Shown: positions 17,371 to 26,126, numbered from the stretch's first letter. The stretch: DNA of 26,930 nt from DATDDB01 sp036524005 (GCA_036524005.1 DATDDB010000008.1:1-26930), one strand, 5' to 3'. Numbers and translations: made by a program. The notes: generated by a model not told the origin, from the sequence alone.

Positions 17371-17511
17371 CAGGTTGATTGACCTGCTGTGCGGCCAGTC
17401 TGCTACGTTGCGTGCTCGCTTACTCCTCGCCTACCAACGTGGTATGTCTCGTCGTTCGCTGCGCGGCGCCTTGCATCCCGGCCTGCTCGCCACGGCCACT
17501 CGACCTGTTAG
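17367..17511 (+). repeat. Concentric palindrome and mirror-repeat element between gcvH and gcvPA
   Basis: The outer arms CTAACAGGT (17367-17375, containing the gcvH stop TAA) and ACCTGTTAG (17503-17511) are perfect inverted repeats. The core TACCA-ACG-TGGTA (17432-17444) is another, with nearly the same centre (17438-17439). Between them the two sides are not complementary but mirror-symmetric: 17416-17428 read backwards matches 17448-17460 at 11 of 13 positions around axis 17438, and CTACGTT (17403-17409) read backwards equals TTGCATC (17471-17477). A local inverted repeat CAGGT-TGATTG-ACCTG occupies 17371-17386. The gcvPA ribosome site AAGGA follows. Function unknown. Confidence 0.6.
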
Positions 17512-17536
17512 CAACTTGATTTTTTAAGGACTGAAA

Positions 17537-18892
17537 ATGCCGTTCATCCCCCACACCGAATCCGACATCGCAGCCATGCTGGCCAGCATCGGCGCGGCCG
17601 ACATCAATGCGCTGTTCGACGAGATCCCGGCCGCGCTGCGCAGCGGCAAGCTGACCGCGGTGCCAGACGGAATGAACGAAATGCAGGTCACGCGCCTGAT
17701 GTCCGAACGCGCGGCACAGGATGCGCCGCTGCTCAATTTCATCGGCGCGGGCGCCTACGAGCACCACATTCCCGCAGCCGTCTGGAAGATTGCCACGCGC
17801 GGCGAGTTCTACACCGCCTACACGCCCTACCAGGCCGAAGCCAGCCAGGGCACGCTGCAGGTGCTGTATGAATATCAGACCATGATGGCCTCCCTCACCG
17901 GCATGGATGTATCCAACGCCAGCCTGTACGACGGCGCGTCCGGGCTGGCGGAAGCCATGCTGATGGCCATCCGCTCGCACAAGACTTCGCGCAAGATCCT
18001 GGTACCCGCCACCGTTTCGCCGCTCTACCGCAGTGTGGCGCACAGCATCGTCAGGCTGCAGAACCTGGAGCTGGTGGAAATTCCGTTCGATGCCGCAAGC
18101 GGCACGGTGGACGTGAAGGCGCTGCAGCAGCATGCGGGCGGCGACATTGCCGCGCTGGTCGTCCCGCAGCCGAATTTCTTCGGCGCGCTGGAGGATGTGG
18201 ATGCCCTGACCGACTGGGCGCATGCGCAAAACGCGCTGGCCATCGGACTGGTCAACCCCACTGCGCTGGCCCTGCTGAAGGCGCCTGGGCAATGGGGCGC
18301 GAAGGGTGCCGACATCGCGGTGGGCGATGGCCAGCCGCTGGGGGCACCGCTTTCCAGCGGTGGACCGCATTTCGGATTCATGTGCTGCAAGCAGGCGCTG
18401 GTGCGCCAGATGCCGGGACGCATCATCGGCCGCACCGTGGACCTCGACGGCAAGCCGGGCTTCACCCTCACCCTGCAGGCGCGCGAACAGCATATACGCC
18501 GCGCCAAGGCCACTTCCAACATCTGCTCCAACCAGGGGCTGATGGTCACCGCCGCGACCATCTACATGGCACTGGTCGGGGGGGATGGCCTGCGCCGCGT
18601 GGCGGCTGCCTCGCACACCAATACCGCCGCGCTGGCGGTGCAGGTTGCAGGGATTCCGGGCGTAAAACGCGCTTTTCACGGCCCGCATTTTCACGAGGTC
18701 GTGCTGCGCCTGGAAAAATCCGTCGCAACCGTGCTAGCCAGCATGCAGAAGCAGGGCGTGCTCGGGGGCCATGACTTGTCGGCCCACTATCCGCAACTGG
18801 GCCAGGCCCTGCTGGTGTGCGCGACCGAAACCAAGACTGACGAGGATATACAGCGCTACACCGACGCCTTGCGCCATGCGCTGCATGGCTGA
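17537..18892 (+). CDS. gcvPA: Glycine dehydrogenase (decarboxylating) subunit 1
   Basis: N-terminal half of the split glycine-cleavage P protein. With GcvPB it decarboxylates glycine using pyridoxal phosphate, which is bound on the GcvPB half. 451 residues, the normal size. Landmarks are MPFIPHTESDIAAMLASIGA, FIGAGAYEHHIPAAVWKI, RGEFYTAYTPYQAEASQGTL, YEYQTMMASLTGMDVSNASL, YDGASGLAEAM and REQHIRRAKATSNICSNQGL. AAGGA precedes ATG 17537. The partner gcvPB, usually immediately downstream, is not in this window; a permease gene begins 62 nt after the stop. Confidence 0.96.
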   Translation: MPFIPHTESDIAAMLASIGAADINALFDEIPAALRSGKLTAVPDGMNEMQVTRLMSERAAQDAPLLNFIGAGAYEHHIPAAVWKIATRGEFYTAYTPYQAEASQGTLQVLYEYQTMMASLTGMDVSNASLYDGASGLAEAMLMAIRSHKTSRKILVPATVSPLYRSVAHSIVRLQNLELVEIPFDAASGTVDVKALQQHAGGDIAALVVPQPNFFGALEDVDALTDWAHAQNALAIGLVNPTALALLKAPGQWGAKGADIAVGDGQPLGAPLSSGGPHFGFMCCKQALVRQMPGRIIGRTVDLDGKPGFTLTLQAREQHIRRAKATSNICSNQGLMVTAATIYMALVGGDGLRRVAAASHTNTAALAVQVAGIPGVKRAFHGPHFHEVVLRLEKSVATVLASMQKQGVLGGHDLSAHYPQLGQALLVCATETKTDEDIQRYTDALRHALHG

Positions 18893-18953
18893 TCTTTCAG
18901 CCGGCCCGGCGCAGAATCAGGCATAATCCAAAAAAATATTTCAGGGGGAAGCC

Positions 18954-20390
18954 ATGCCGTTGCCGATATTCCGCACCAAAGCCGTGACCGACGAAGCAAG
19001 CGGCAAGTCCGGGCTGAAGAAGGTCCTGTCCGCGTTCGACCTCACCCTGCTGGGCGTTGGCGCCATCATCGGCACCGGCATTTTCGTGCTGACCGGCATC
19101 GCTGCCGCCAACCAGGCTGGGCCTGCCGTGGTGGTGTCATTTATCGTCTCGGGTCTTGCCTGCGCCTTTGCCGCACTGGCCTATGCCGAGCTGGCCGCCG
19201 CCGTGGGCGGCTGCGGCAGCGCCTATGGCTACAGCTACGTCGCTTTCGGCGAAATCGTGGCCTGGCTGATCGGCTGGATCTTGCTGCTGGAGTACAGCGT
19301 ATCGGTGGCCGCGGTAGCCAATGGCTGGTCGGGCTATTTCAATAATGCGCTGAGCGCGATGGGGATGCACCTGCCCGACATGCTGACCAAGGCGCCCCAT
19401 CTCGTCAGGAGCGACTTGGGGGAAGTCATCAATCAGGGCGGCATCATCAACCTGCCGGCGGCTGGCGTCATCCTGATCCTGATGTGGCTGCTGATCATCG
19501 GTGTCAAGCAGAGCGCCCAGCTCAACACTGCCATGGTGTTCATCAAGGTGCTGACCATCTGCGTGTTCGTCGGCGTTGCCGCATTCAACGTGCATCCTGA
19601 AAACTGGCACCCCTTCATGCCCTTTGGCTGGTTCAATTCGCTTCCTGATGGCAAAACCACCGGTGTGCTGGCGGGAGCTTCGCTGGTTTTCTTTGCCTAT
19701 GTCGGTTTCGACGCGGTTTCCACCGCCGTGGAAGAAGCCAAAAACCCGCAGCGCGATGTGCCTGTCGGCATCATCGCATCCCTGGCCTTTTGTACCGTGA
19801 TCTACATCATCGTTTCTGGCCTGCTGACCGGCATTGTTCCCTATACCCAGCTCAATGTTTCCTCGCCGGTGGCACATGCGCTGCAATTGCTGGGCTATAA
19901 CTGGGCCTCGGCGCTGGTCTCCACCGGCGTGATTGCCGGCCTTACCACCGTGATGCTGGTTCTGTACTACGGCCTCACCCGCATCATTCTTGCGATGTCG
20001 CGCGACGGGCTGGTTTCGCCCTATCTCTCCCATGTGAGCGCCCGGACGCACACCCCAGTGCGCGTCATCGTGATCACCGGCATCATCATGTCGCTGGCGG
20101 CGGGCTTGTTTCCTTTGGGGGCGCTAGCCGAGCTGGTCAATATCGGGACGCTCGCCGCCTTTGTGCTGGTATGCCTGGGCGTGATCGTGCTGCGCATCCG
20201 CCAGCCCCACTTGCACCGCCCATTCAAGAATCCGCTCAATCCGCTGTTCCCCATCCTGGGCATGCTCTCGTGCGGCGCGCTGATGGCCTTCCTGCCGGCA
20301 TCCACCTGGTTGCGCTTCATCGTCTGGGTGACTCTGGGCGTGATTGTCTATTTCACCTATTCGATCCGGCATAGCAAATTGGCAAAATAA
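18954..20390 (+). CDS. APC-family amino-acid permease (cationic amino-acid transporter type)
   Basis: 478 residues with about 12 hydrophobic segments. The first carries the APC-superfamily substrate-binding pattern GVGAIIGTGIFVLTGIAA (about 36-53). Other marks are FAALAYAELAAAVGGCGSAY, VFFAYVGFDAVSTAVEEAKN (segment 6) and a late RQPHLHRPFKNPL loop, as in YfnA/CAT-like transporters. Substrate is not determined by sequence; position after gcvPA, possibly on the glycine-riboswitch transcript, suggests amino-acid supply or export linked to glycine, which is inference. A GGGGGAAG ribosome site precedes the ATG. It occupies the place where gcvPB would be expected. Confidence 0.88.
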   Translation: MPLPIFRTKAVTDEASGKSGLKKVLSAFDLTLLGVGAIIGTGIFVLTGIAAANQAGPAVVVSFIVSGLACAFAALAYAELAAAVGGCGSAYGYSYVAFGEIVAWLIGWILLLEYSVSVAAVANGWSGYFNNALSAMGMHLPDMLTKAPHLVRSDLGEVINQGGIINLPAAGVILILMWLLIIGVKQSAQLNTAMVFIKVLTICVFVGVAAFNVHPENWHPFMPFGWFNSLPDGKTTGVLAGASLVFFAYVGFDAVSTAVEEAKNPQRDVPVGIIASLAFCTVIYIIVSGLLTGIVPYTQLNVSSPVAHALQLLGYNWASALVSTGVIAGLTTVMLVLYYGLTRIILAMSRDGLVSPYLSHVSARTHTPVRVIVITGIIMSLAAGLFPLGALAELVNIGTLAAFVLVCLGVIVLRIRQPHLHRPFKNPLNPLFPILGMLSCGALMAFLPASTWLRFIVWVTLGVIVYFTYSIRHSKLAK

Positions 20391-20403
20391 CATTTTCCCG
20401 GCG

Positions 20404-20443
20404 GGGTTAAGGCGCGTCCAAATTATCCGCACCACCTTAACCC
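20404..20443 (+). promoter_or_regulatory. Inverted repeat overlapping the reductase promoter
   Basis: GGGTTAAGG (20404-20412) and CCTTAACCC (20435-20443) are perfect 9-bp inverted repeats 22 nt apart. There is no U-run, so an intrinsic terminator is unlikely. The right arm covers the proposed -35 of the next gene, consistent with an operator for a dimeric regulator. A hairpin at the end of the permease transcript is the alternative. Confidence 0.45.
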
Positions 20444-20466
20444 GAGTGCCGATTGTGCGGTAAAAT
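20437..20466 (+). promoter_or_regulatory. Candidate promoter for the flavin/iron-sulfur reductase
   Basis: TTAACC (20437-20442) and TAAAAT (20461-20466) are separated by 18 bp and lie 28 bp before the ATG. Both hexamers resemble sigma-70 sites moderately. Confidence 0.45.
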
Positions 20467-20494
20467 CGCTCATTTCGATTCCAGGCTATACGCA

Positions 20495-21496
20495 ATGTCT
20501 TTCACCATCACCATCCAGCCCAGCAACCACAGTTTTACTGCGGAGGCCGATGAAACCATACTCGAGGCTGGCCTGCGCCACGGCTACACCATGCCGTACA
20601 GCTGCCGCGATGGCGTGTGCGGCGCCTGCAAGGGCAAAATCCTGCAAGGTACCGTGGATTACGGCGATTACCAGGCGTTCGCGTTGAGCGCTGCCGAAAA
20701 AGCAGCCGGCGGCGCCTTGTTCTGCAAGACCCGGCCCAGGTCGGACCTGGTGATCGAAAGCCCTGAAATTACCCGTGGCGATGAAATACCGGTCAAGACC
20801 CTGCCCTGCCGTGTGCAGACGATGACCAAGGTAACCGATGATGTGATGGTGCTGCAGCTCAAGCTGCCGGCCAACGAACGCCTGCAATTCCTGGCCGGCC
20901 AGTACATTGACATCCTGGTGAAGGACGGCAAGCCGCGCAGCTTCTCCCTGGCCAATGCGCCGCACGATGACGAGTTCCTCGAGCTGCACATCCGCAACAT
21001 CCCCGGCGGGGCATTTACCCACCATGTATTCAGCGAGATGAAAGAGCGCGACATCCTGCGCATCAAGGGTCCGCTGGGCGGCTTCTTCCTGCACGAGGAT
21101 TCGCCCAAACCCATCCTGTTTGTCGCCAGCGGCACCGGCTTTGCCCCGGTGAAGGCCATCGTCGAACACGCGCTGCAGATCGGCGTGACGCGTCCCATGC
21201 ACTTCTACTGGGGCGTGCGCAAGGAAGCGGATTTCTACATGCTGGACAAGGTTAAGCTGTGGGAGGCGCGCGGCATCCGTTTCACCCCCGTAGTCTCGGA
21301 CGAACCCTGGTCAGGACGCAGCGGCTTTGTGCACCATGCGGTGCTCGAGGACTATGCCGATCTTTCCGGGCATCAGGTCTATGTTTGCGGCGCGCCCGTG
21401 GTGGTGGAAGCCGCGCATCGCGATTTCACCAGCCAGCGCAGCTTGCCGCAGGAGGAGTTTTTCTCCGACGTGTTCTCGTTTGCCCCCAAGACCTGA
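20495..21496 (+). CDS. NAD(P)H-dependent [2Fe-2S]/FAD reductase (CDP-6-deoxy-glucoseen reductase-like)
   Basis: A 333-residue electron-transfer protein in the order ferredoxin - flavin - pyridine nucleotide. The plant-type [2Fe-2S] ligands are Cys37, Cys42, Cys45 and Cys77 (YSCRDGVCGACKG ... ALFCKTR). The FAD-binding motif is PRSFSLANAP (about 149-158). The nucleotide-binding part contains FVASGTGFAPVKA (about 208-220) and VYVCGAPVVVEAA. Proteins like this are commonly annotated as AscD-like or phenol-hydroxylase-type reductases. In betaproteobacteria a stand-alone copy is common, and its electron acceptor is not known here; no oxygenase partner is adjacent. Start ATG 20495 is preferred over an upstream in-frame start at 20453, which lies before the proposed -10. 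The stop lies 3 nt from the convergent hemD stop. Confidence 0.88.
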   Translation: MSFTITIQPSNHSFTAEADETILEAGLRHGYTMPYSCRDGVCGACKGKILQGTVDYGDYQAFALSAAEKAAGGALFCKTRPRSDLVIESPEITRGDEIPVKTLPCRVQTMTKVTDDVMVLQLKLPANERLQFLAGQYIDILVKDGKPRSFSLANAPHDDEFLELHIRNIPGGAFTHHVFSEMKERDILRIKGPLGGFFLHEDSPKPILFVASGTGFAPVKAIVEHALQIGVTRPMHFYWGVRKEADFYMLDKVKLWEARGIRFTPVVSDEPWSGRSGFVHHAVLEDYADLSGHQVYVCGAPVVVEAAHRDFTSQRSLPQEEFFSDVFSFAPKT

Positions 21497-21499
21497 GAT

Positions 21500-22267
21500 T
21501 CAGCGCTTGCGGCTGCTGGCCCAGGCGATGAGCGCGGCCAGCAGCCCTTCGTCCCCCCCGCTTGTCGCGACCGCATAGCGCCAGCCCAGCGCGCGCGCGG
21601 CTTCTGCAATGCGCTCGTGCGGGGCAAACAGCGGCAGTGCGGACAATTTTTGCTGCGCTTGCGCATCGGCCATTTCCCACAAATAGCCCAGTGCCTCGCT
21701 GCTGGTTACGGTCAATGCGTCCGCTTGCTCCTTCATCAGCCCAGCCAAATCCAGTTGCGGCTTTGATCGCTGGTAACAACTGGCGTACTCGACTTCTGCG
21801 CCACGCGCCTTCAGCGTATCGCCCAGCAACTCGCGCCCGCCATTGCCGCGAAAAATCATCACGCGCCAGCCGCGCACTTGCTGCAATTCGGGCTGCGCCA
21901 GAAGCGCCTCGCTGTCGAAGCGGTCCGTGGGTGCGATGATTTGCGCAACCCCCTGCTCGCGCAAGGCCCGTGCGCTGCCCTGCCCGACTGCGGCGAACTT
22001 CAATCCGGGCGGCATGCCCGCTCCCGCCGCGCGTATGGCGGCCATGCCGTAGTTCACTGCATTCGGGCTGATGAATACCGCAAGGTCGAAACTTCCGAGG
22101 CGGGATACTTGTTGGTTAAGTTCCGCCTGGTTTGGTGCCGCTGCGATGTCCAGCAGGGGGAACAGCAGGGGGACGCCGCCTGCCTGTTCGATGCGCCTGG
22201 CCAATGGCACCGCCTGTTCGCGCGGCCGGGTGACGATTATTTTTAACCCGGCCAGCAGAGGCGCCAT
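21500..22267 (-). CDS. hemD: Uroporphyrinogen-III synthase
   Basis: Cyclises hydroxymethylbilane to uroporphyrinogen III in haem, sirohaem and B12 synthesis. 255 residues starting MAPLLAGLKIIVTRPREQAV, where VTRPREQA is the typical HemD N-terminal signature. Further marks are FISPNAVNYGMAA, AVGQGSARALREQGV and LTVTSSEALGYLWEM. The start at 22265-22267 is chosen over the longer frame beginning 22333 because that extension overlaps hemC and lacks homology. It starts 7 nt after the hemC stop. The hemX/hemY genes that often follow are absent; the 3' end converges on the reductase gene. Confidence 0.93.
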   Translation of the reverse strand: MAPLLAGLKIIVTRPREQAVPLARRIEQAGGVPLLFPLLDIAAAPNQAELNQQVSRLGSFDLAVFISPNAVNYGMAAIRAAGAGMPPGLKFAAVGQGSARALREQGVAQIIAPTDRFDSEALLAQPELQQVRGWRVMIFRGNGGRELLGDTLKARGAEVEYASCYQRSKPQLDLAGLMKEQADALTVTSSEALGYLWEMADAQAQQKLSALPLFAPHERIAEAARALGWRYAVATSGGDEGLLAALIAWASSRKR

Positions 22268-22274
22268 GCGCTGA

Positions 22275-23225
22275 TTACAATCCCAGTGCGGCGAGAATTT
22301 CGCCCGCACCCTGGGCGCGCAACTCGGCGGCAATCCTGTTGCCGAGCGCTTCCGGCTGGCTCGGGTCGCCGGTCATGTCGGCCTGTACCATGCGCTTGCC
22401 GTCCGGGCTGGCGACAAAACCGCGCATGCGCAGCTTGCCTCCCTCGACTTGGGCAAATCCCCCCAATGGCACCTGGCAGCTCCCGCCCAGCTGGCGGCTC
22501 AGCGCACGCTCGGCCTGCACGCAGGCGGCCGTTTCGGGATGGTGCAGGGGCTGCAGCAGCGCGATGACGTCGGCGCGGTCGGCGCGGCATTCGATGCCCA
22601 GTGCGCCCTGGCCCACGGCCGGCAGGCTTTCCTCGCTGGAGATGATGCCGCGGATGCGGTCTCCCAGCCCCAGGCGCTTGAGCCCCGCGGCAGCCAGGAT
22701 GACGGCGGCATATTGGCCTTCATCCAGCTTGCGCAGGCGGGTCTGCACGTTGCCGCGCAACGGCTCGACCTTCAGGTGCGGGAAGCGGGCACGCAGCTGG
22801 CTCTCGCGGCGCAGGCTGGAGGTGCCGACTACGCTGCCTGCGGGCAGCGCAGCCAAATTAGCGTATTTGTTCGAGACAAAGGCGTCATGCGGGTCTTCCC
22901 GCTCGCCGATGGCGGCCAGGGCAAACCCTTCAGGCAGATTCATCGGCACGTCTTTCAGGGAATGCACCGCCAGGTCGGCGCTGCCATTGGCCAGCGCAGT
23001 CTCAAGTTCCTTTACAAACAACCCTTTGCCTCCAATTTTGGACAGGGTCACGTCCAGGATCTGGTCGCCCTGGGTTGTCATGCCCAATATGCTGACCTCT
23101 GTTTCTGGGTATAATGCGCGCAGCCGGTCGCGGATGTGTTCTGCCTGCCACATTGCCAGTGCGCTTTCGCGCGAGGCAATGACAAGTTTTGCGGGGGCGC
23201 GGTGCGCCGGGGTTGCCTGGCTCAT
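22275..23225 (-). CDS. hemC: Porphobilinogen deaminase (hydroxymethylbilane synthase)
   Basis: Joins four porphobilinogens into hydroxymethylbilane in tetrapyrrole synthesis. 316 residues. Landmarks are IASRESALAMWQAEHIRDRL, GGKGLFVKELETAL, VHSLKDVPMNLPEGF with catalytic Asp92, VGTSSLRRESQL, LRGNVQTRLRKLDEG, and the dipyrromethane-cofactor cysteine Cys250 in LGGSCQVPLGG. It precedes hemD on the minus strand and is divergent from ppc across a 96-bp region. Confidence 0.97.
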   Translation of the reverse strand: MSQATPAHRAPAKLVIASRESALAMWQAEHIRDRLRALYPETEVSILGMTTQGDQILDVTLSKIGGKGLFVKELETALANGSADLAVHSLKDVPMNLPEGFALAAIGEREDPHDAFVSNKYANLAALPAGSVVGTSSLRRESQLRARFPHLKVEPLRGNVQTRLRKLDEGQYAAVILAAAGLKRLGLGDRIRGIISSEESLPAVGQGALGIECRADRADVIALLQPLHHPETAACVQAERALSRQLGGSCQVPLGGFAQVEGGKLRMRGFVASPDGKRMVQADMTGDPSQPEALGNRIAAELRAQGAGEILAALGL

Positions 23226-23261
23226 TGAATATTCCTGATTTGTTGCCTGATGTCTGTTTGA

Positions 23262-23290
23262 TTGAATCCGTTAGCGGCGCATTCTAGCAT
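23262..23290 (+). promoter_or_regulatory. Candidate ppc promoter
   Basis: TTGAAT (23262-23267), a 17-bp spacer and TAGCAT (23285-23290) lie in the divergent hemC-ppc gap, about 30 bp before the chosen ppc start. Four of six bases match consensus in each hexamer. It also argues against a TTG start at 23262. Confidence 0.5.
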
Positions 23291-23321
23291 AGCAGGGTGC
23301 GCGCGCGCCGATGTCCACGAT

Positions 23322-26111
23322 ATGGTAAAGAACGTAATGAATTTGTTGGCCGCGCCTGCGGATATTTCCAGTAAAGATCTGCCCCTGCGCGAGGATATAC
23401 GCCTGCTGGGCCGCATCCTGGGCGATACGTTGCGCGAACAGGAAGGCGAAGAAACTTTCGAATTGATCGAGAATGTGCGCCGCGCTGCGGTGCGCTTCCG
23501 CAAAACCCAGGAGGAGCGCGACCGCCTCCAGCTGGAACAAATGCTCGATGCCCTTTCGCCCAAGGACACCTTGTCCGTGGTGCGCGCCTTCAGCTATTTC
23601 TCGCAACTTTCCAATATCGCGGAAGATTTGCACCACAACCGGCGCCGCCGTGCGCACCTGAAGGCAGGCTCCCCCCCGCAGGACGGTAGCCTGCAACTGG
23701 CGCTCGACCGCGTGCAGGACAAGCAGATAGATGCTGGCGCGCTGCAGAAGTTTTTCGAACAGGCGTTGATTTCGCCTGTGCTGACCGCGCACCCGACCGA
23801 GGTGCAGCGCAAGAGCATCCTCGATTGCCAGCTGATCCTTTCCAGCCTGCTCGCCAATCGCGACCGCGTCGAGATGACGCCCGAGGAGATGGCCGACAAT
23901 GAGGAGGCGCTGCACCGCTTCGTGCTCATCCTGTGGCAGACCCGCATGCTGCGCACATCCAAGCTGACCGTGACCGATGAAGTCAAGAACGGCCTGGAAT
24001 ACTACCGTTACACGTTCCTGGTGGAAATTCCGCTCATCTACGCCGACCTGGAAAAACAGCTGGAAAGGCGCTTTGGCACGCCCGTTGCCGTCCCGCCCTT
24101 TCTGCGCATCGGCAGCTGGATCGGGGGCGACAGGGACGGCAACCCCTTCGTCACCCATGAGGTGATGCGGGATGCCGCAGATCGCCACTCGGCGCTGATT
24201 TTTGAACACTATCTGTCCGAGACGCTCGTCCTCGGCCGCCGTCTTTCGCTTTCTTCCCGGCTGGTCAAGGTCAGCCCGGAACTGGAAGAGTTTGCCGCTC
24301 AGTCTTCCGATGCTGCCGCCAGCCGTGTGGATGAGCCTTACCGTCGCGCGCTGATTACCATCCATAGCCGCGTCGCTGCCACCGCACGCAGCCTGGGACA
24401 CCGCATCCCGCAATTTTCGCTGGACGATCACGATGCGGCCCCCTATTCGGATGCGCTCGAATTCATCGCCGACCTGGATATGCTGATCAGTTCGCTGTAC
24501 CAGCACAATGCTGTTTATCTGGCGCGCGGGCGCCTGGCCAACCTGCGACGCGCGGTGGAGGTTTTCGGTTTCCATCTCGCGCCGCTGGACATGCGCCAGC
24601 ACAGCGCGATCCACGAGCAGGTGGTGGACGATCTATTCGCCCACGGCGCCGGCAAGAAGGGGTATGCGGCCCTGGACGAAGCAAAACGCTGCGCATGGCT
24701 GCTGGAGGCCTTGCAGGCAAACCGCAAGCTGGATGAGGATCTGGCGAAGTTCTCCCATACCGCCCAGGGCGAGTTGCGCATCATGCACACTGCCGCGGAC
24801 ATTCATCGTCGCTATGGGCGCGCCGCCGTGCCCAACCACATCATATCCAAGACCGACAGCGTATCGGACATGCTGGAACTGGCGCTGATGCTGCAGCAGG
24901 CAGGGCTGCTCGAAGGCGGCAAGGACCCCGTGCTGCACGTGAATATCATCCCGCTGTTCGAGACCATCGCCGATTTGCGCGGCTGCGGGCCCATCATGGA
25001 CGCGCTGTTCTCGCTGCCCTGGTATCGTGCCGCGCTCAAGAGCCGCGGCAACACGCAGGAAGTGATGCTGGGCTATTCCGACAGCAACAAGGACGGCGGT
25101 TATCTCACCGCCAACTGGGAGCTATACAAGGCCGAGATCGAACTGGTGAAGGTGTTTGAAAAGCACGGCGTGGAGATGCGCCTGTTCCATGGCCGCGGGG
25201 GCACGGTGGGCCGCGGTGGCGGCCCCAGCTATGACGCCATCCTGGCGCAACCGCCCGGCAGCGTGAACGGCCAGATCCGCATTACCGAGCAGGGCGAAGT
25301 GATCGCCAGCAAATATTCCAACCCGGAAATCGGCAGGCGCAACCTGGAGACGCTGGTTGCCGCCACCATGGAAGCCACGCTGCTGCACCATCATGGCGCG
25401 GACAGCACCATGCCGGAATATCATCGCATCCTGGAAGAGCTCAGCACCAGTGCTTTTGCGGCTTACCGCAAGCTGGTTTACGAAACGCCTGGTTTCACGG
25501 ATTACTTTTTCACCTCGACCCCGATCCGCGAGATCGCCGAGCTCAATATCGGCAGCCGCCCCACCTCGCGCAAGGCGATGGACAAGATCGAGGATTTGCG
25601 CGCCATTCCCTGGGTGTTCAGCTGGAGCCTGACACGCGTGCTGCTGCCCGGCTGGTACGGCTTCGGCAGTGCGGTGCAGCAATTCCTCGAGCGCGAAGGC
25701 GATGCCGGCCTCCAGCAGCTGCAGGCAATGCACAAGAAATGGCCTTTCCTGCGCACCCTGCTCTCCAATATGGACATGGTGCTGTCCAAGACCGACATGG
25801 GCATTGCCTCGCGCTATACAGAATTGGTGGAGGACCAGGTTTTGGCCGCATCGATCTTTGGCATGATAGAGAGCGAATGGCAGCGCACCGTAGACAGCCT
25901 GTTTGCCATCACCGGTGCCACTTCACTGTTGCAGGACAACCCTGGTTTTGCGCGCAGCCTGGCCACCCGCACGCCCTATATCGACCCGCTCAACCACCTG
26001 CAGGTGGCCTTGCTGCATCGCCACCGCGCTGGTGATGACGATGTGCTGGTGAAGCGCGCGATCCACCTGACCATCAACGGGATTGCGACCGGGCTTAGGA
26101 ACAGCGGGTAG
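23322..26111 (+). CDS. ppc: Phosphoenolpyruvate carboxylase
   Basis: Carboxylates phosphoenolpyruvate to oxaloacetate, the main anaplerotic reaction. 929 residues from ATG 23322; a start at 23337 (MNLLAAPADISSKD) is equally possible, since neither has a strong ribosome site. Catalytic landmarks are all present: LTAHPTEVQRKS with His157, SWIGGDRDGNPFVT, GYSDSNKDGGYLTANW with Lys590, the FHGRGGTVGRGGGPS loop, QGEVIASKYSNPEIG, and the conserved C terminus NGIATGLRNSG. Divergent from hemC and convergent with the AlgR-like gene (15 nt between stops). Confidence 0.97.
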   Translation: MVKNVMNLLAAPADISSKDLPLREDIRLLGRILGDTLREQEGEETFELIENVRRAAVRFRKTQEERDRLQLEQMLDALSPKDTLSVVRAFSYFSQLSNIAEDLHHNRRRRAHLKAGSPPQDGSLQLALDRVQDKQIDAGALQKFFEQALISPVLTAHPTEVQRKSILDCQLILSSLLANRDRVEMTPEEMADNEEALHRFVLILWQTRMLRTSKLTVTDEVKNGLEYYRYTFLVEIPLIYADLEKQLERRFGTPVAVPPFLRIGSWIGGDRDGNPFVTHEVMRDAADRHSALIFEHYLSETLVLGRRLSLSSRLVKVSPELEEFAAQSSDAAASRVDEPYRRALITIHSRVAATARSLGHRIPQFSLDDHDAAPYSDALEFIADLDMLISSLYQHNAVYLARGRLANLRRAVEVFGFHLAPLDMRQHSAIHEQVVDDLFAHGAGKKGYAALDEAKRCAWLLEALQANRKLDEDLAKFSHTAQGELRIMHTAADIHRRYGRAAVPNHIISKTDSVSDMLELALMLQQAGLLEGGKDPVLHVNIIPLFETIADLRGCGPIMDALFSLPWYRAALKSRGNTQEVMLGYSDSNKDGGYLTANWELYKAEIELVKVFEKHGVEMRLFHGRGGTVGRGGGPSYDAILAQPPGSVNGQIRITEQGEVIASKYSNPEIGRRNLETLVAATMEATLLHHHGADSTMPEYHRILEELSTSAFAAYRKLVYETPGFTDYFFTSTPIREIAELNIGSRPTSRKAMDKIEDLRAIPWVFSWSLTRVLLPGWYGFGSAVQQFLEREGDAGLQQLQAMHKKWPFLRTLLSNMDMVLSKTDMGIASRYTELVEDQVLAASIFGMIESEWQRTVDSLFAITGATSLLQDNPGFARSLATRTPYIDPLNHLQVALLHRHRAGDDDVLVKRAIHLTINGIATGLRNSG

Positions 26112-26126
26112 CCCGGGGCCTTCTCG

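Noticed and set aside
23271..24614. Minus-strand open frame of 447 codons opposite ppc
   Set aside because: Shadow; it covers the proposed ppc promoter and has no protein-family features.
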